64,000 nucleotides of DNA from Candidatus Azobacteroides sp. (GCA_021201815.1 JAJQEC010000080.1:29901-93900), one strand, 5' to 3'. Positions 48,381 to 57,611 are shown, counted from the stretch's first letter. Made by a program: numbers and translations. Notes: generated from the sequence alone by a model not told the origin.

Positions 48381-50264
48381 TTATTCGGACCGTGGAATAA
48401 CCGCTGTGTTTTTTAGTACCAGGTCACCTTTCATTCCGCTAAAATACCCTTCCTCTATATCTATATGGTAATCTCCTACCCTATTTGTTGTTTTTTTAAA
48501 AGAAAAAGTAAGGTCATCACACTCGAAATAAGAGTGAGTATCACGGATGGTATGAGGATTAATCAATACATTATCCGCATGAAAATCCAGTTGGGAAACC
48601 CGGTAGGTATTATGTCTCCGGTTCAACTTATCCTGATAGGTAATATTTCCCCGGTTTATATTTATCTTTTTTACTGCCAGGTATCCGAAATAAGGAGTGA
48701 TAAGGTCAAGTGGTTTATGTGAATCAGGTGCATCCAGGGTATCTGTATTATGGATAATAGAAGCCGGTTTTTTCCCGGATGGTACCCGGGTATAAGATAC
48801 CACCGGATGTTCAATCGTTATTTCTTCTGCTGTCACCCCATTGTTATACACCATTCCGCTAATAAGGACAGAATCTATTTTTCCCTGCAGGAAATCCGTC
48901 GGTACGTTTTCTGAAATAGGTAATAATTCCGCTTCTTTCAGGCTTAAGTTTCCTGTTAACGTATTCATGGTTAACTCTTTTACGGATAAATAATGATTTT
49001 TTTCCGTCATGTTGGCGGTAATGCCATACGCTTCCAGTTCAAAATGTTCCGAATAAAGGATATTTTGCTGCATATCACTCAATGAATCAAGGTGAAACTG
49101 ATAGGCATGGAAACTGAAATTCTGCAATAAATAAGAGTCTTTAGAGGTCTCGGATGCGGAAGTATATTCCAGGTGTGCATTATTTATTCCGATCGTTTCA
49201 ATTGTGATGGATTGAAAAATAGGAGAAACAAGACCATAAAGCGTCCATGGCTGAAGATGGGGAACCGTATCACCAGGGTGTTCTTTTTTTATCAGCGTAT
49301 CGGTTTTTAGTTTTGTATATTGAATATCCGATTGATTAATCGCTATATTTCTTGCATACAGGAAGTTCATCAGGTCTTTTCTGACAAAATAAATCCCGTT
49401 TATTTCTATTTCCGGCACAGAGGCGTTCAGATATTCGGACGGGAATTTGTTTATTTCTGTCCAGAGCTGACTTTGAGGAATGACGTGAATATTCTTTATA
49501 TAAATAATAGAGTCTTTTGTACTAACCCGTATGCTATCCGTATGAAGAAGAAACTCACTGTTTGATAAAAGTGTTTGTGGCTGGTTTGTTTTAAATTCAA
49601 GATTATCACAAAATAAAAGCTTTCCTTCTGCATACGTATTTTCATCCAGCAGAAAGTTATATCCATCCAGTTCTATATCATTCAACGCGTAAAATACCGG
49701 CGTTTCTTCATCTGTTATCACATATTTAACACTAGCATTGTCTATTTCGATTTTATCAATGGATAACACATCGATATAAGGAGAAATAAGCTGGTAAAGG
49801 ACTTTTGCAATAGGGTCACCTTCCTTTTCTTCTTTTTCAGGAAAATTTCCCGTATGCGTAATTAATAAGTCCGGATGGTCCAGTTCCAGTATTTTAAAAT
49901 TGAGTTTCGTATAGTTTGTTCTCCATATCAGGTTTATTCCTTTAAACTGCAGGGCATCCAGTTTCAGGTCCCAATATATTTCCGGCAGGCTGTCCAGTTG
50001 TTCGTACCGGGAAAAAGCAAGCGTGTCGGGCCTGAAAGTAATTCCGTAAATGGCAAGTTCCCCTGAAAAGATGCCGACTTTCAGATTCTCGAAGGACAGT
50101 TGGTAAAAACCATGGGTAGCAGAAGCCACTTTTTTATTAAGTTCTTTTTTCAGGTAACTTTCCAGCCGGTATGCTAAAAACCAGTTAATAAGTAGTCCTC
50201 CCGCTATAAACAGGAATAAAACAATAAAAAGCCTTCGTAAAATATGAGATGTTTTTTTATCCAT
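48381..50264 (-). CDS. AsmA/DUF748-like inner-membrane protein, N-terminal half (truncated by TAA)
   Basis: 627 aa as translated. One N-terminal membrane segment (LFIVLFLFIAGGLLINWFLA, about 12-31) followed by repeated beta-strand units (LSFENLKVGIFSGELAIYGI, ISPYIDVLSIDKIEIDNASV, ISPIFQSITIETIGINNAHL-like) with recurring short spacing, as in AsmA-like proteins of Bacteroidetes. The stop (GAA-TAA-ACA) falls in the middle of a strand unit: ...LKNTAVIPRSE then TAA, and the same frame then runs on for over 640 codons. The intact gene would encode about 1,270 aa. Family roles in lipid transport or envelope integrity are inferred from the fold. Whether this half is functional is uncertain. Confidence 0.78.
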   Translation of the reverse strand: MDKKTSHILRRLFIVLFLFIAGGLLINWFLAYRLESYLKKELNKKVASATHGFYQLSFENLKVGIFSGELAIYGITFRPDTLAFSRYEQLDSLPEIYWDLKLDALQFKGINLIWRTNYTKLNFKILELDHPDLLITHTGNFPEKEEKEGDPIAKVLYQLISPYIDVLSIDKIEIDNASVKYVITDEETPVFYALNDIELDGYNFLLDENTYAEGKLLFCDNLEFKTNQPQTLLSNSEFLLHTDSIRVSTKDSIIYIKNIHVIPQSQLWTEINKFPSEYLNASVPEIEINGIYFVRKDLMNFLYARNIAINQSDIQYTKLKTDTLIKKEHPGDTVPHLQPWTLYGLVSPIFQSITIETIGINNAHLEYTSASETSKDSYLLQNFSFHAYQFHLDSLSDMQQNILYSEHFELEAYGITANMTEKNHYLSVKELTMNTLTGNLSLKEAELLPISENVPTDFLQGKIDSVLISGMVYNNGVTAEEITIEHPVVSYTRVPSGKKPASIIHNTDTLDAPDSHKPLDLITPYFGYLAVKKININRGNITYQDKLNRRHNTYRVSQLDFHADNVLINPHTIRDTHSYFECDDLTFSFKKTTNRVGDYHIDIEEGYFSGMKGDLVLKNTAVIPRSE

Positions 50265-50703
50265 TCAGGATAGTTCTGTTTTTCTTATCTATATTATGAA
50301 ATCATTTGATTAATAAAAAAATAAGCTCTTATTTCTATTTTTTTACTTTAATTATTGAAAAAGTATATGTGTCTGTGTTTTCCATCTTTCCTGTTTTTTA
50401 AAAGGTGTTTATTACTTAACAATAAGAGGGAAATTATGTTTCTGAAAGAGTAAAATTTATATTTGATTTCAGGTTTCTATTCCGGTTTTCTGCCTATCTG
50501 CAGAAAAGCAGATTTCTAGTTATAAAGATAATAAAAAAAGTAAAAGGTGAAAGGGAAAAGGTAAAAGAAGATATATGGAAAGATTCGGAGTAACATTGGA
50601 GCGAATAAAGGGCGAAGGCTTGTCTGAAAGATACCGGGAAATAAAGATTAAAAGAGGATTGTTTTATTTCCCGGATAATAATAAGGAATTATTTTTAATA
50701 CAA
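50265..50703. other. Intergenic region between metallophosphoesterase and AsmA-like genes
   Basis: 439 bp, no supported gene. Holds the purine-rich string at 50533-50570 (AAAGTAAAAGGTGAAAGGGA then AAAGGTAAAAG), matching strings in other gaps. No clear promoter for the AsmA-like gene or terminator for the esterase. Confidence 0.45.
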
Positions 50704-51966
50704 TTAGAAAGGCAGAGACACATTATTATCTGCCGGAGGGAAATCTAGTTGCAGTGTTTCGGCATTGATATCCACCGGAATATCAATTTTACGGAACATT
50801 GATTTTATTCTTTCCAGAAGCTCATCGCTTATTTTTTCATCTCCTTCGATATGTAGTACTACGATTTCTGTTCCAATCTCCGTTATTTCGTTCAGCATTT
50901 CCTCAGGCACAGGATATTTACTGCTAAGGGTTCGCCTGATAAACCGTTCAAGCCATTGCTGTAAATTTTCTTTTCCATTCGATAAAAGTTCCGGTTCGGA
51001 AGGAATGACGTTTATATGATGTGTCCAGATATTCATTACTTCCCCTTCAATCTCTATGATACGGTATGGAAACGGGTAACTTTGTAAAGAAGACGTTTCA
51101 ATGTCATAAATCGTATTCCCTGCTTTGGTTTCATACGCAGTAATATCATGCGAGTGAAAGTGTCCGGTAAATATAAACTTCATTCCCAGGTCGGCAAACT
51201 TTTCTGCCAGCCTTTGCCAGTCATCTACCAGGTATTGAGGAAAGATCCGGCTCTGGTACATGATATGTTCAACCAGTCCGTGGTGCATCATCCCGATTAC
51301 TTTTTTGTTATTTTCAGTTGCCTGTTGCAGGATTCCCGTGATCCATGCTTCGGTTTCAGTCGATATTCTTCCTGCGGTAATGCTGCTTTCCTGATATTCT
51401 TTGTACAGGCACGCATCGATCCCTAATAACCAGATATTATCCCCTATATCTGTCACATAACTAAGAGAATACGTGTCTTTATATAAAGCAGTATTGTAAC
51501 CGGATTCCGCATAAATCCGTTCAAATTCTTCCGGGGTAATGCTTTCGACAGCGTACCGTTCATTTCCTCGGAATCCGACAGGGGAAGGAATATGAATATC
51601 ATGGTTTCCCGGCACGACACATACTTTTATTCCTCTGGTTAATAAAGGCAATAATTTTTCACGTAAATCCAGGTGGCTTTGTCTTTCTCCGTTCAGTGTA
51701 AGGTCACCGGGAATAAGCAGCACATCTATTTGTTGATTTATTAATTCATCCAATGTGGCATCAAGAATTTCCGGAAGTTTTTCTATGTTGCGTCCGATGG
51801 AGTGCTGATAGTCCTGTAAGGCTTTTCCTCCATCCATTAATTCAGGGGAAAGGAAATGTGGATCACTGAAAACTCCTATTTTTAAAGGAGGGGTTGCGGA
51901 AATCATGTTACACAAAGGTATTAAAAGTAAAATAAATATTTTTCTCATGAAAAAACGCTGTTTCAT
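50704..51966 (-). CDS. Secreted calcineurin-like metallophosphoesterase
   Basis: 420 aa from ATG 51966 (MKQRFFMRKIFILLLIPLC); ATG 51948 gives the same signal peptide six residues shorter. An open frame extends 83 codons further up but lacks a signal and crosses a -7 box. Metallophosphatase motifs are complete: GVFSDPHFLS (DxH), LLIPGDLTLNG (GDxxxxG), VVPGNHDIH (GNHD), MMHHGLVEH and FTGHFHSHD (GHxH). So it is a two-metal phosphoesterase, periplasmic or surface-bound after signal cleavage. The substrate is unknown. Confidence 0.87.
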   Translation of the reverse strand: MKQRFFMRKIFILLLIPLCNMISATPPLKIGVFSDPHFLSPELMDGGKALQDYQHSIGRNIEKLPEILDATLDELINQQIDVLLIPGDLTLNGERQSHLDLREKLLPLLTRGIKVCVVPGNHDIHIPSPVGFRGNERYAVESITPEEFERIYAESGYNTALYKDTYSLSYVTDIGDNIWLLGIDACLYKEYQESSITAGRISTETEAWITGILQQATENNKKVIGMMHHGLVEHIMYQSRIFPQYLVDDWQRLAEKFADLGMKFIFTGHFHSHDITAYETKAGNTIYDIETSSLQSYPFPYRIIEIEGEVMNIWTHHINVIPSEPELLSNGKENLQQWLERFIRRTLSSKYPVPEEMLNEITEIGTEIVVLHIEGDEKISDELLERIKSMFRKIDIPVDINAETLQLDFPPADNNVSLPF

Positions 51967-52004
51967 AATCGAATAATAAGATGTATTATGGGCATAAAAG
52001 TAAA

Positions 52005-52012
52005 CAAAAATA
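52005..52012 (-). promoter_or_regulatory. Bacteroides-type -7 element for the metallophosphoesterase (TATTTTTG)
   Basis: On the minus strand TATTTTTG (52012-52005) fits TAnnTTTG, 38 bp before the ATG at 51966. No TTTG box at the right distance. Confidence 0.4.
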
Positions 52013-52189
52013 ACTTTGTTAAATTTTGTATTAATGAATTTTAATACAAACAAAAGGAGTGCAGGAGATAAAACATTCGGGTTTCGAACGTAAAAATATC
52101 TTTTCCCGATAGTTCCCGGAATAAGGAATAATTTGATAAAAACCGGTCTTTTTTTTCTTCTAGGACTTGACTTTTGCTTATTTATTTTG

Positions 52190-52197
52190 TATCTTTG
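52190..52197 (+). promoter_or_regulatory. Bacteroides-type -7 element (TATCTTTG) before a small open frame
   Basis: TATCTTTG fits TAnnTTTG, with TTGA (52167-52170) 19 bp upstream. Predicted start near 52202, about 25 nt before the ATG at 52227. Confidence 0.4.
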
Positions 52198-52226
52198 AGA
52201 AAGATTATAAAGCATGAAATAGGTTA

Positions 52227-52514
52227 ATGCAGGATATTTTATACATACTAGCCCTACCCATTCTTATCCTTTTTACGGGTATTTCTTTCTTTTTCTTTTC
52301 TCAGAAAAGAAAAACAGAGAGAGGGTTTGTCTTTTTCCAAAAGGAGGATGCTGTTTTTTGTCATCCGGATTCATGGAATATTTCGTCTAAAAAATTACAA
52401 AATAATTTATCATTTGGTATTTGTTTTTCCTTCATCCCCTTTCAGCACGGAGGTTATGTTTCTTCTATAAAGAAAGCGCGGTTTTCTTTTGCTGTTACCA
52501 GTACCTCTTTTTAG
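52227..52514 (+). CDS. Possible small membrane protein, 95 aa
   Basis: The frame begins with a clear hydrophobic segment (ILYILALPILILFTGISFFF, residues 4-23) and a basic stretch QKRKTERG, then an unremarkable tail. A -7 box at 52190 supports transcription. No family resemblance is recognised and the C-terminal part has no conserved look, so it may be a chance frame or a gene remnant. Confidence 0.3.
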   Translation: MQDILYILALPILILFTGISFFFFSQKRKTERGFVFFQKEDAVFCHPDSWNISSKKLQNNLSFGICFSFIPFQHGGYVSSIKKARFSFAVTSTSF

Positions 52515-52579
52515 GCTTGGTGTGGATATAATTTGTCTCTGTTTTCCCCTTTATTTTTCTTGAATTTTTATCAAAAAGT

Positions 52580-52692
52580 GCATCCGGATTTTTCAAAAGC
52601 GCATCTGCTTTTTTGAAAAGCGGAAAGAAACTTGAAGTAAAAGCGGATGCGCTTTTAAAAAATCCGCATCCGCTTTTGAAAAATCCGGATGC
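52580..52692. repeat. Structured inverted repeat cluster
   Basis: Arm 52580-52605 (GCATCCGGATTTTTCAAAAG then CGCATC) and arm 52667-52692 match as reverse complements at 24 of 26 bases. Between them are further copies of the same words (GCATCTGCTTTT, AAAAGCGGATGCGCTTTT, ATCCGCATCCGCTTTT), the second of which is itself a stem AAAAGCG/CGCTTTT with loop GATG. The region can fold into several alternative hairpins. No coding frame uses it. Origin and role unknown. Confidence 0.6.
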
Positions 52693-52841
52693 GCTTTTTA
52701 CCTATTTGTTTTCCGTTTCATCGGAAATTACTTCTTTAATTTATTTAACTTAAAATATATTTAAATTATTTCTTGTGTATTAAATTATTATTTAATATAT
52801 CCACATATTTTTTTAAATAATGAAATGAAATATTAACTCAC

Positions 52842-53036
52842 TAGCCGTGAGGTGAGGCAGCACGGCGAGTGATATGTCACCCCTCAGGGGTTCTAACGAT
52901 GATTGCGGTATATTCTTATGGGACTGACTATCTTACCGATAAGCCACAGAGTGGCGCCATGTAATTAGCCGTGAGGCCTCAGCCCACGGTGCTTTTATTA
53001 TTAGCCGTGAAGCTTTGACCCACGGTGATTTTATGA
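52842..53036. repeat. GC-rich hairpin island with tandem 36-bp repeat upstream of the CorA-like gene
   Basis: Two adjacent 36-bp units (52965-53000 and 53001-53036) share TTAGCCGTGA, CCCACGGTG and TTTTAT with the same spacing, each able to pair CCGTG with CACGG. A related copy TAGCCGTGAGG...CACGGC lies at 52843-52866. Between them are two short stems: CCCCT-C-AGGGG (52880-52890) and GCCAC-AGA-GTGGC (52943-52955). The base composition differs strongly from the AT-rich surroundings. It could be a dispersed repeat element, a small RNA or a leader of the gene at 53101. Confidence 0.55.
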
Positions 53037-53100
53037 AAGGAATGCAACCTTTTGCTGCCGGATTTTGTTTTATTTATTGTGTAATAAATATCTAATTAAT

Positions 53101-54195
53101 ATGTACTTAAAAGACATTCCGGTAAAGAAGGCATCCCATACTAAAAAACAACATATCATTAATCATTTATTTTCAGAAGAATATCACTATGACGGAGATT
53201 ATGAAGTAGAAACAAAGGTTTTGCTGACCCAGTACAACCAGGATATTCTTGAATTCAAACATTTGCCTAATGATACTCCTTCTTTCCGGGAATGTATAAG
53301 AGGAGATTGCATGAACTGGTTTCAGGTAACAGGTCTTACGGATACCAAAACCATTCTGCGGCTACTGGAAGAGTTCGGGTTTTATAAGGTAGATGCAAAG
53401 CCGGTACTAACTCCTTGTCATGCCGCTAAAATCGATGATTTCGGTAACCGGGTGATTATCGTTATGCGGCCGAGTTTTTTTGAAAAGAAAAATGTCATTT
53501 CTTCTGAACATATTTGTACTCTTTCGAAAGAGAATATTGTGATTACTTTCAGGGAAAGGGGAAAGGTTTCGCTGGATAATGTGATGCGTGCCCTGCGTCT
53601 TAATGTAATGAATATAAGAGAGCCTAACCGGGGGATGCTGGTTGCCTTTGTTCTTAATGCGCTTCTTTCGGTAATGATCGGTACTGCTATTGAAGTGGAA
53701 GAAATGCTGGAAAAACTTGATATGTTGTTGGTGGAGGCAGAGCCGGGAGATGTGAACGCAGGAGAAAAAATACTGCAATGTGCGCATGCAAATCTACAGC
53801 TACAGAAAAACAGTATTCCCTTAAAGTCGGAGTTTAATAAATTATTGCAAACATCTCTGGTAAAGAACAATAATATTCTGGAGCCTATTTACAATGAGCT
53901 TTATAATCAACTGGATTTTATTCTTCTTACTTCGCAGAATAGTAAGGAATTGCTGGCTTCGATGAGGGATTTGTATGTGTCAAACAATGATTTGAAAACG
54001 AATGCGATTGTAAAAAGGCTGACAATCGTTTCGACTTTATTTATTCCTCTCACTTTCCTGGTAGGCGTATGGGGAATGAATTTTGAAATAATGTCGGAAA
54101 CAAAATGGCAGTACGGATATCTCTTTGCATGGGGTATTCTTATTTCTGCCCTGGTGTTAACCTGGTTTTATATGAAACGCCATAAATGGTTTTAA
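53101..54195 (+). CDS. CorA-family magnesium/divalent cation transporter
   Basis: 364 aa from ATG 53101 (an upstream in-frame start adds 12 unconserved residues). The C-terminus has the two CorA membrane segments (IVSTLFIPLTFLVGVW and YGYLFAWGILISALVLTWFY) joined by the GMN signature (VGVWGMNFEIM). The N-terminal soluble domain and long helix (residues about 150-300) fit the pentameric funnel fold. It imports Mg2+ or a related divalent ion. It is followed 39 bp later by a small SH3-like gene and preceded by a hairpin-rich repeat island. Confidence 0.92.
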   Translation: MYLKDIPVKKASHTKKQHIINHLFSEEYHYDGDYEVETKVLLTQYNQDILEFKHLPNDTPSFRECIRGDCMNWFQVTGLTDTKTILRLLEEFGFYKVDAKPVLTPCHAAKIDDFGNRVIIVMRPSFFEKKNVISSEHICTLSKENIVITFRERGKVSLDNVMRALRLNVMNIREPNRGMLVAFVLNALLSVMIGTAIEVEEMLEKLDMLLVEAEPGDVNAGEKILQCAHANLQLQKNSIPLKSEFNKLLQTSLVKNNNILEPIYNELYNQLDFILLTSQNSKELLASMRDLYVSNNDLKTNAIVKRLTIVSTLFIPLTFLVGVWGMNFEIMSETKWQYGYLFAWGILISALVLTWFYMKRHKWF

Positions 54196-54234
54196 AATAA
54201 AATTTATCCGTACTTTAAAATATAATAAAAAATA

Positions 54235-54546
54235 ATGACATTCAGAACAGAAGTTTTCAGGCAGGCGTATCTGTTAAGGGAAGAGACAAACAGGCCCTTT
54301 TCGGAATGTCTGGTTGTTTCGTGGAAATTATATCGGTTAAGGAAAAAGCTGGAAGCCGGTATTGTTACTTTTTCTTACAGGAAACTGGATGGAAGCATCC
54401 GGAGAGCACGGGGTACCCTGAAAGATACCGGGTATATACCGAAAGGAAAAGAAATCAGTCTCAAGGTGATTAATTATTTCGATATAGATGCGAAGGAGTA
54501 CCGGAGCTTCCGCATATCAAATCTGATCCGAGTATATACATCCTGA
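54235..54546 (+). CDS. Small SH3-beta-barrel-like protein (DUF2693 type)
   Basis: 103 aa. The centre VTFSYRKLDGSIRRARGTLK and the end FDIDAKEYRSFRISNLIRVY match the pattern of Bacteroidales proteins annotated as SH3 beta-barrel fold proteins (DUF2693): a Y-R-K-x-D-G-S-x-R-x-A-x-G-T core and a closing Y-F-D-x-x-x-x-x-x-R-S-F strand. Many relatives are on mobile elements; this one sits in a likely transcript with the CorA-like gene. Function unknown. Convergent with the LytTR regulator gene (7 bp between stops). Confidence 0.72.
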   Translation: MTFRTEVFRQAYLLREETNRPFSECLVVSWKLYRLRKKLEAGIVTFSYRKLDGSIRRARGTLKDTGYIPKGKEISLKVINYFDIDAKEYRSFRISNLIRVYTS

Positions 54547-54553
54547 CCGGATG

Positions 54554-55270
54554 TTATTTCTTTTTTACAAAATCTTCAAAAAACTGTTCCCGGTAAAAAT
54601 TTCCGATGGCTAATTCATACGACTTAATAAAAAGATCATTGTTATCAAAAGAATCTATTTTTTCTTTGTTTACGATGTAAGAGCGGTTTACCCGAAGGAA
54701 TATGCTTTGTGGCAGCATCTCATGGATGGCTTTCATACTCATATGGGTGATGATGCGTTGTTCTTCCATCTGGATAATCACATAATCTTTTAATCCTTCG
54801 ATAAAGAGGATGTCTTTCAGGCTTACTTTGAAAAAACGGCGGTCTGACTTCACAAAAATGTGTTCGTTTCCGATGCATTGGATGCTTTCTTTCTTCTTAT
54901 TTTCCTCATTCACCAGTAAATGATGATAGGAAATGGCTTTTTCTATGGCTTTTCCGAAACGAACCGGGTCGATCGGTTTTACCAGGTAGGAAATGGCGTC
55001 GACTTCGTAGCTGTCAACAGCAAACTCAGCATACGCAGTGGTGAAAATAATCAGGGTGGTTCCGGATATTGTTTTAGCAAATTCCAGACCGTTAATACCC
55101 GGCATCTGAATATCAAGGAAAACAAGATCTACCGGATTGGTTTCCATAAAACAGGCAGCATCTTCTGCGTTATTAAAGCTGTCAATTAACTGAAGCTCCG
55201 GAAACTGTTGTATGAGTTTCTTTATACCCAGGCGGGCGATTGGTTCATCATCTACAATAATACATTTCAT
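54554..55270 (-). CDS. LytTR-family response regulator (system 1)
   Basis: 238 aa. Receiver domain with Asp7/Asp8, phosphoacceptor Asp53 (VDLVFLDIQMPGINGLEF), and Lys98 region (YLVKPID); LytTR DNA-binding domain from about residue 135 (IFVKSDRRFFKVSLKDILFI, FLRVNRSYIVNKEKIDSFD). Third signalling gene of a minus-strand set: pseudokinase, kinase, regulator, 93 bp after the kinase. It should bind direct repeats upstream of its targets, which may include the TonB receptor operon. Confidence 0.92.
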   Translation of the reverse strand: MKCIIVDDEPIARLGIKKLIQQFPELQLIDSFNNAEDAACFMETNPVDLVFLDIQMPGINGLEFAKTISGTTLIIFTTAYAEFAVDSYEVDAISYLVKPIDPVRFGKAIEKAISYHHLLVNEENKKKESIQCIGNEHIFVKSDRRFFKVSLKDILFIEGLKDYVIIQMEEQRIITHMSMKAIHEMLPQSIFLRVNRSYIVNKEKIDSFDNNDLFIKSYELAIGNFYREQFFEDFVKKK

Positions 55271-55363
55271 ACATATTAGTTTTAAATAGCGAGTGTTGTG
55301 TGAACTGAATTTTTTACAGGCATTTTACTTATATAGCTTTTTTATTTTTAATAAAGTTTAAAG

Positions 55364-56431
55364 TTACTGATTCGCATTCAATAATTTCAGCTTCAAAGAA
55401 ACCGTAAAAGTAGTTTCTTCTTCTTTAAATTCCAGTTTATAGTGTTTCCCGAACACTAAGTCAAGGCGTTTGCGGATATTTGTTAATCCGATCCCTCCTA
55501 CTTTTCCTTTTACCGGATTTTTCGGTTTTGAATTTTTGCATATAAAAGTCAGTTCGTTATTTTTCATCCTGAAATTCAGATTAACATACGATCCTTTGCG
55601 GTTATCGGGATTATGTTTTACCGCATTTTCAACAAAGGGGATAAATAATAACGGAGGAACAAAGATAGGATCATTTAAGTTTTCCCGGGTAATTGTAAAA
55701 TCAAAATTATCACGACGGGTTTTTTCCAGTTCCAGAAAATCCTGAAGGAAAGCGATATCATCTTTCAGAAGTACCCTGTCTTTTGTGCTGTCTTTTATCT
55801 GATATTTGAGTAGATCATTAAGCTTATTCAGTATCTTTTTTGCAATGGACGGGTCTTCGTGCACCATGATATTGGCATTATTCAGCATGTTGAAGAGAAA
55901 GTGCGGATTTATCTGGTTTTTAAGAAAAGTGAGTTCTGTGGATAAGGTTGCTTTTTCCAGCCCGGTAATTTGTTCACTTTGTTGCATCCGGTATTTTAAA
56001 AGTTGAAAAGCAGAGATACCCGCCAGAAAAAGCCCGAAGCTGAGCACCGAAGAAACAATGCCGAGGATTATTTTTCCCACATGCGGTGTTTCTGTATCAG
56101 GGGTTGCCGGTGAGGTTATTTCCTGAAGGACCCCTATGCAGAAAACAGCGAAAATAATAAGTATGGGGACGGTCATCAGGTAAAAAAGTATCTTTCCTTT
56201 GAAAAGTAACCTGGGAACTAATACATACATGTTTATATATACCATGGCATTTAGTAACAGGAAATATACGAACCACACTCCTGCCCTTCCGCTGATCATT
56301 TTATTCGGTTCATCCCAGAATACATTTATCGTAATCAGAAACAGGATAAGTTGCAATGCCAGGTGCCTGTAAGTCCGGTAATCAGGACTTAAAAGAAAAA
56401 ACGGGATTTTGTTATCTGTTTTGTTCCACAT
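55364..56431 (-). CDS. LytS-type sensor histidine kinase (system 1, active-looking)
   Basis: 355 aa. Four N-terminal membrane segments (about 25-45, 50-72, 83-105, 123-145), then the His_kinase domain with His177 in NQINPHFLFNMLNNA, the N-box FVENAVKHNPDN and the G-box VGGIGLTNIRKRL, all intact. Its start overlaps the end of the pseudokinase gene by 20 bp, so the two are probably made in equal amounts. It should phosphorylate the LytTR regulator encoded next. Confidence 0.93.
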   Translation of the reverse strand: MWNKTDNKIPFFLLSPDYRTYRHLALQLILFLITINVFWDEPNKMISGRAGVWFVYFLLLNAMVYINMYVLVPRLLFKGKILFYLMTVPILIIFAVFCIGVLQEITSPATPDTETPHVGKIILGIVSSVLSFGLFLAGISAFQLLKYRMQQSEQITGLEKATLSTELTFLKNQINPHFLFNMLNNANIMVHEDPSIAKKILNKLNDLLKYQIKDSTKDRVLLKDDIAFLQDFLELEKTRRDNFDFTITRENLNDPIFVPPLLFIPFVENAVKHNPDNRKGSYVNLNFRMKNNELTFICKNSKPKNPVKGKVGGIGLTNIRKRLDLVFGKHYKLEFKEEETTFTVSLKLKLLNANQ

Positions 56432-57452
56432 ATTCTTTGTCTTCTAATTTCAGTCTGATTTTATTTTCAGAAATAAACAACCTGTAGTTGTTTTTGTATA
56501 GTAAATCCAACCTTTTTCTAATCTCACCGAATCGTTCTTCTGATAAGTCATTCCTGCTGGTTTCACAATTGAAATAGATGAGATTGCCCTGTGTTTCCAA
56601 TTGAATGTCCAGTATTTGTTTTTCTTTAACGGATGAGTTTATAATACGTTGCAGAAAAGAAATGAATATAAGAGGTGGAAGTTTGATATTGTTATTTATC
56701 CCAATTGTCCGGAATGTATATTCCAGCTCAGGGTTATATTCTTTTTCCAGCTCGAGATACCCTGAAAGAAAATTAATATCGGAACTCAGGAGTACCTTTT
56801 CCCGGTTACAGTCGTATAATTCATATCGCAGTAACTGGCTTAACCGGAAAAGGATGTCGGATACTTTCTGAGGATCTTCTTCTGTCAGGGAAGAGGCATG
56901 TTCCAGGGTATTGAAAAGAAATTGCGGGTTTACCTGTTCTTTCATTAATTCCAATTCAGATTTGATATTTTCGTTCTCTAACCGGTTTATCCGTATTTTA
57001 TCTTCCATCCAGTTTTTTACCAGAAGACTGAACGAAATTCCGGAAAGGCATACCATATTCAGCATAAAATAAGAGATATTATCCAGTAAAGTAATAAAAT
57101 TGAATTTATATACAGTTCCTGCCAGCTTCAGAACAACTGCTTCCATGGTGATTCTGAAAAGCAGAAACAAAATAATGCTTCCGGATAATCCGACCAGGTA
57201 ATAAGTGTATTTCTTTTTTATCAGAAAGCGTGGAAGCAATATATACAGGTTAAAATAAATAAGGGCGATATAAGCCAGGGTTAATAGGATTCCTAATCCG
57301 TATATGTACTTTCCTGAAAGAATGGGAATTTGTCCGAATGTAATAAACGTCTGGTTAAAAGAAATCACAGTCAGTACAAGAATTAGTACCAGATGCCTCC
57401 GGATTCTGTAGCCGGGACTGAAAATAAGATTATATATACATGTATATTTCAT
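56412..57452 (-). CDS. LytS-type pseudokinase (phosphoacceptor His replaced by Gln)
   Basis: 346 aa with the same four-segment membrane domain and kinase layout as the next gene, but the catalytic features are lost: NPQFLFN has Gln177 at the position of the phosphorylated His177 of its partner, the N-box reads FLQRIINSS instead of FVENAVKHN, and the glycine-rich box is missing (ETSRNDLSEERFGEIRKRL). It cannot be expected to bind ATP or carry phosphate. Because the membrane and dimer regions are preserved and it overlaps the active kinase gene, a heterodimerising sensor or inhibitor is the likely role. Confidence 0.88.
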   Translation of the reverse strand: MKYTCIYNLIFSPGYRIRRHLVLILVLTVISFNQTFITFGQIPILSGKYIYGLGILLTLAYIALIYFNLYILLPRFLIKKKYTYYLVGLSGSIILFLLFRITMEAVVLKLAGTVYKFNFITLLDNISYFMLNMVCLSGISFSLLVKNWMEDKIRINRLENENIKSELELMKEQVNPQFLFNTLEHASSLTEEDPQKVSDILFRLSQLLRYELYDCNREKVLLSSDINFLSGYLELEKEYNPELEYTFRTIGINNNIKLPPLIFISFLQRIINSSVKEKQILDIQLETQGNLIYFNCETSRNDLSEERFGEIRKRLDLLYKNNYRLFISENKIRLKLEDKEYVEQNR

Positions 57453-57611
57453 TTTATACGGTATTTTTATTTTTTACCAGTATGGTTGCGGAATCTGCAT
57501 GCCTAAGCGGTAGTATTTCCTTATGGCGTAAACCGCATTCTTCTGCTCGTTTTATACTTATTATCTGCAGCTAATCAGCACCGAAGGTACTATATTTATC
57601 TTTACGGATAA

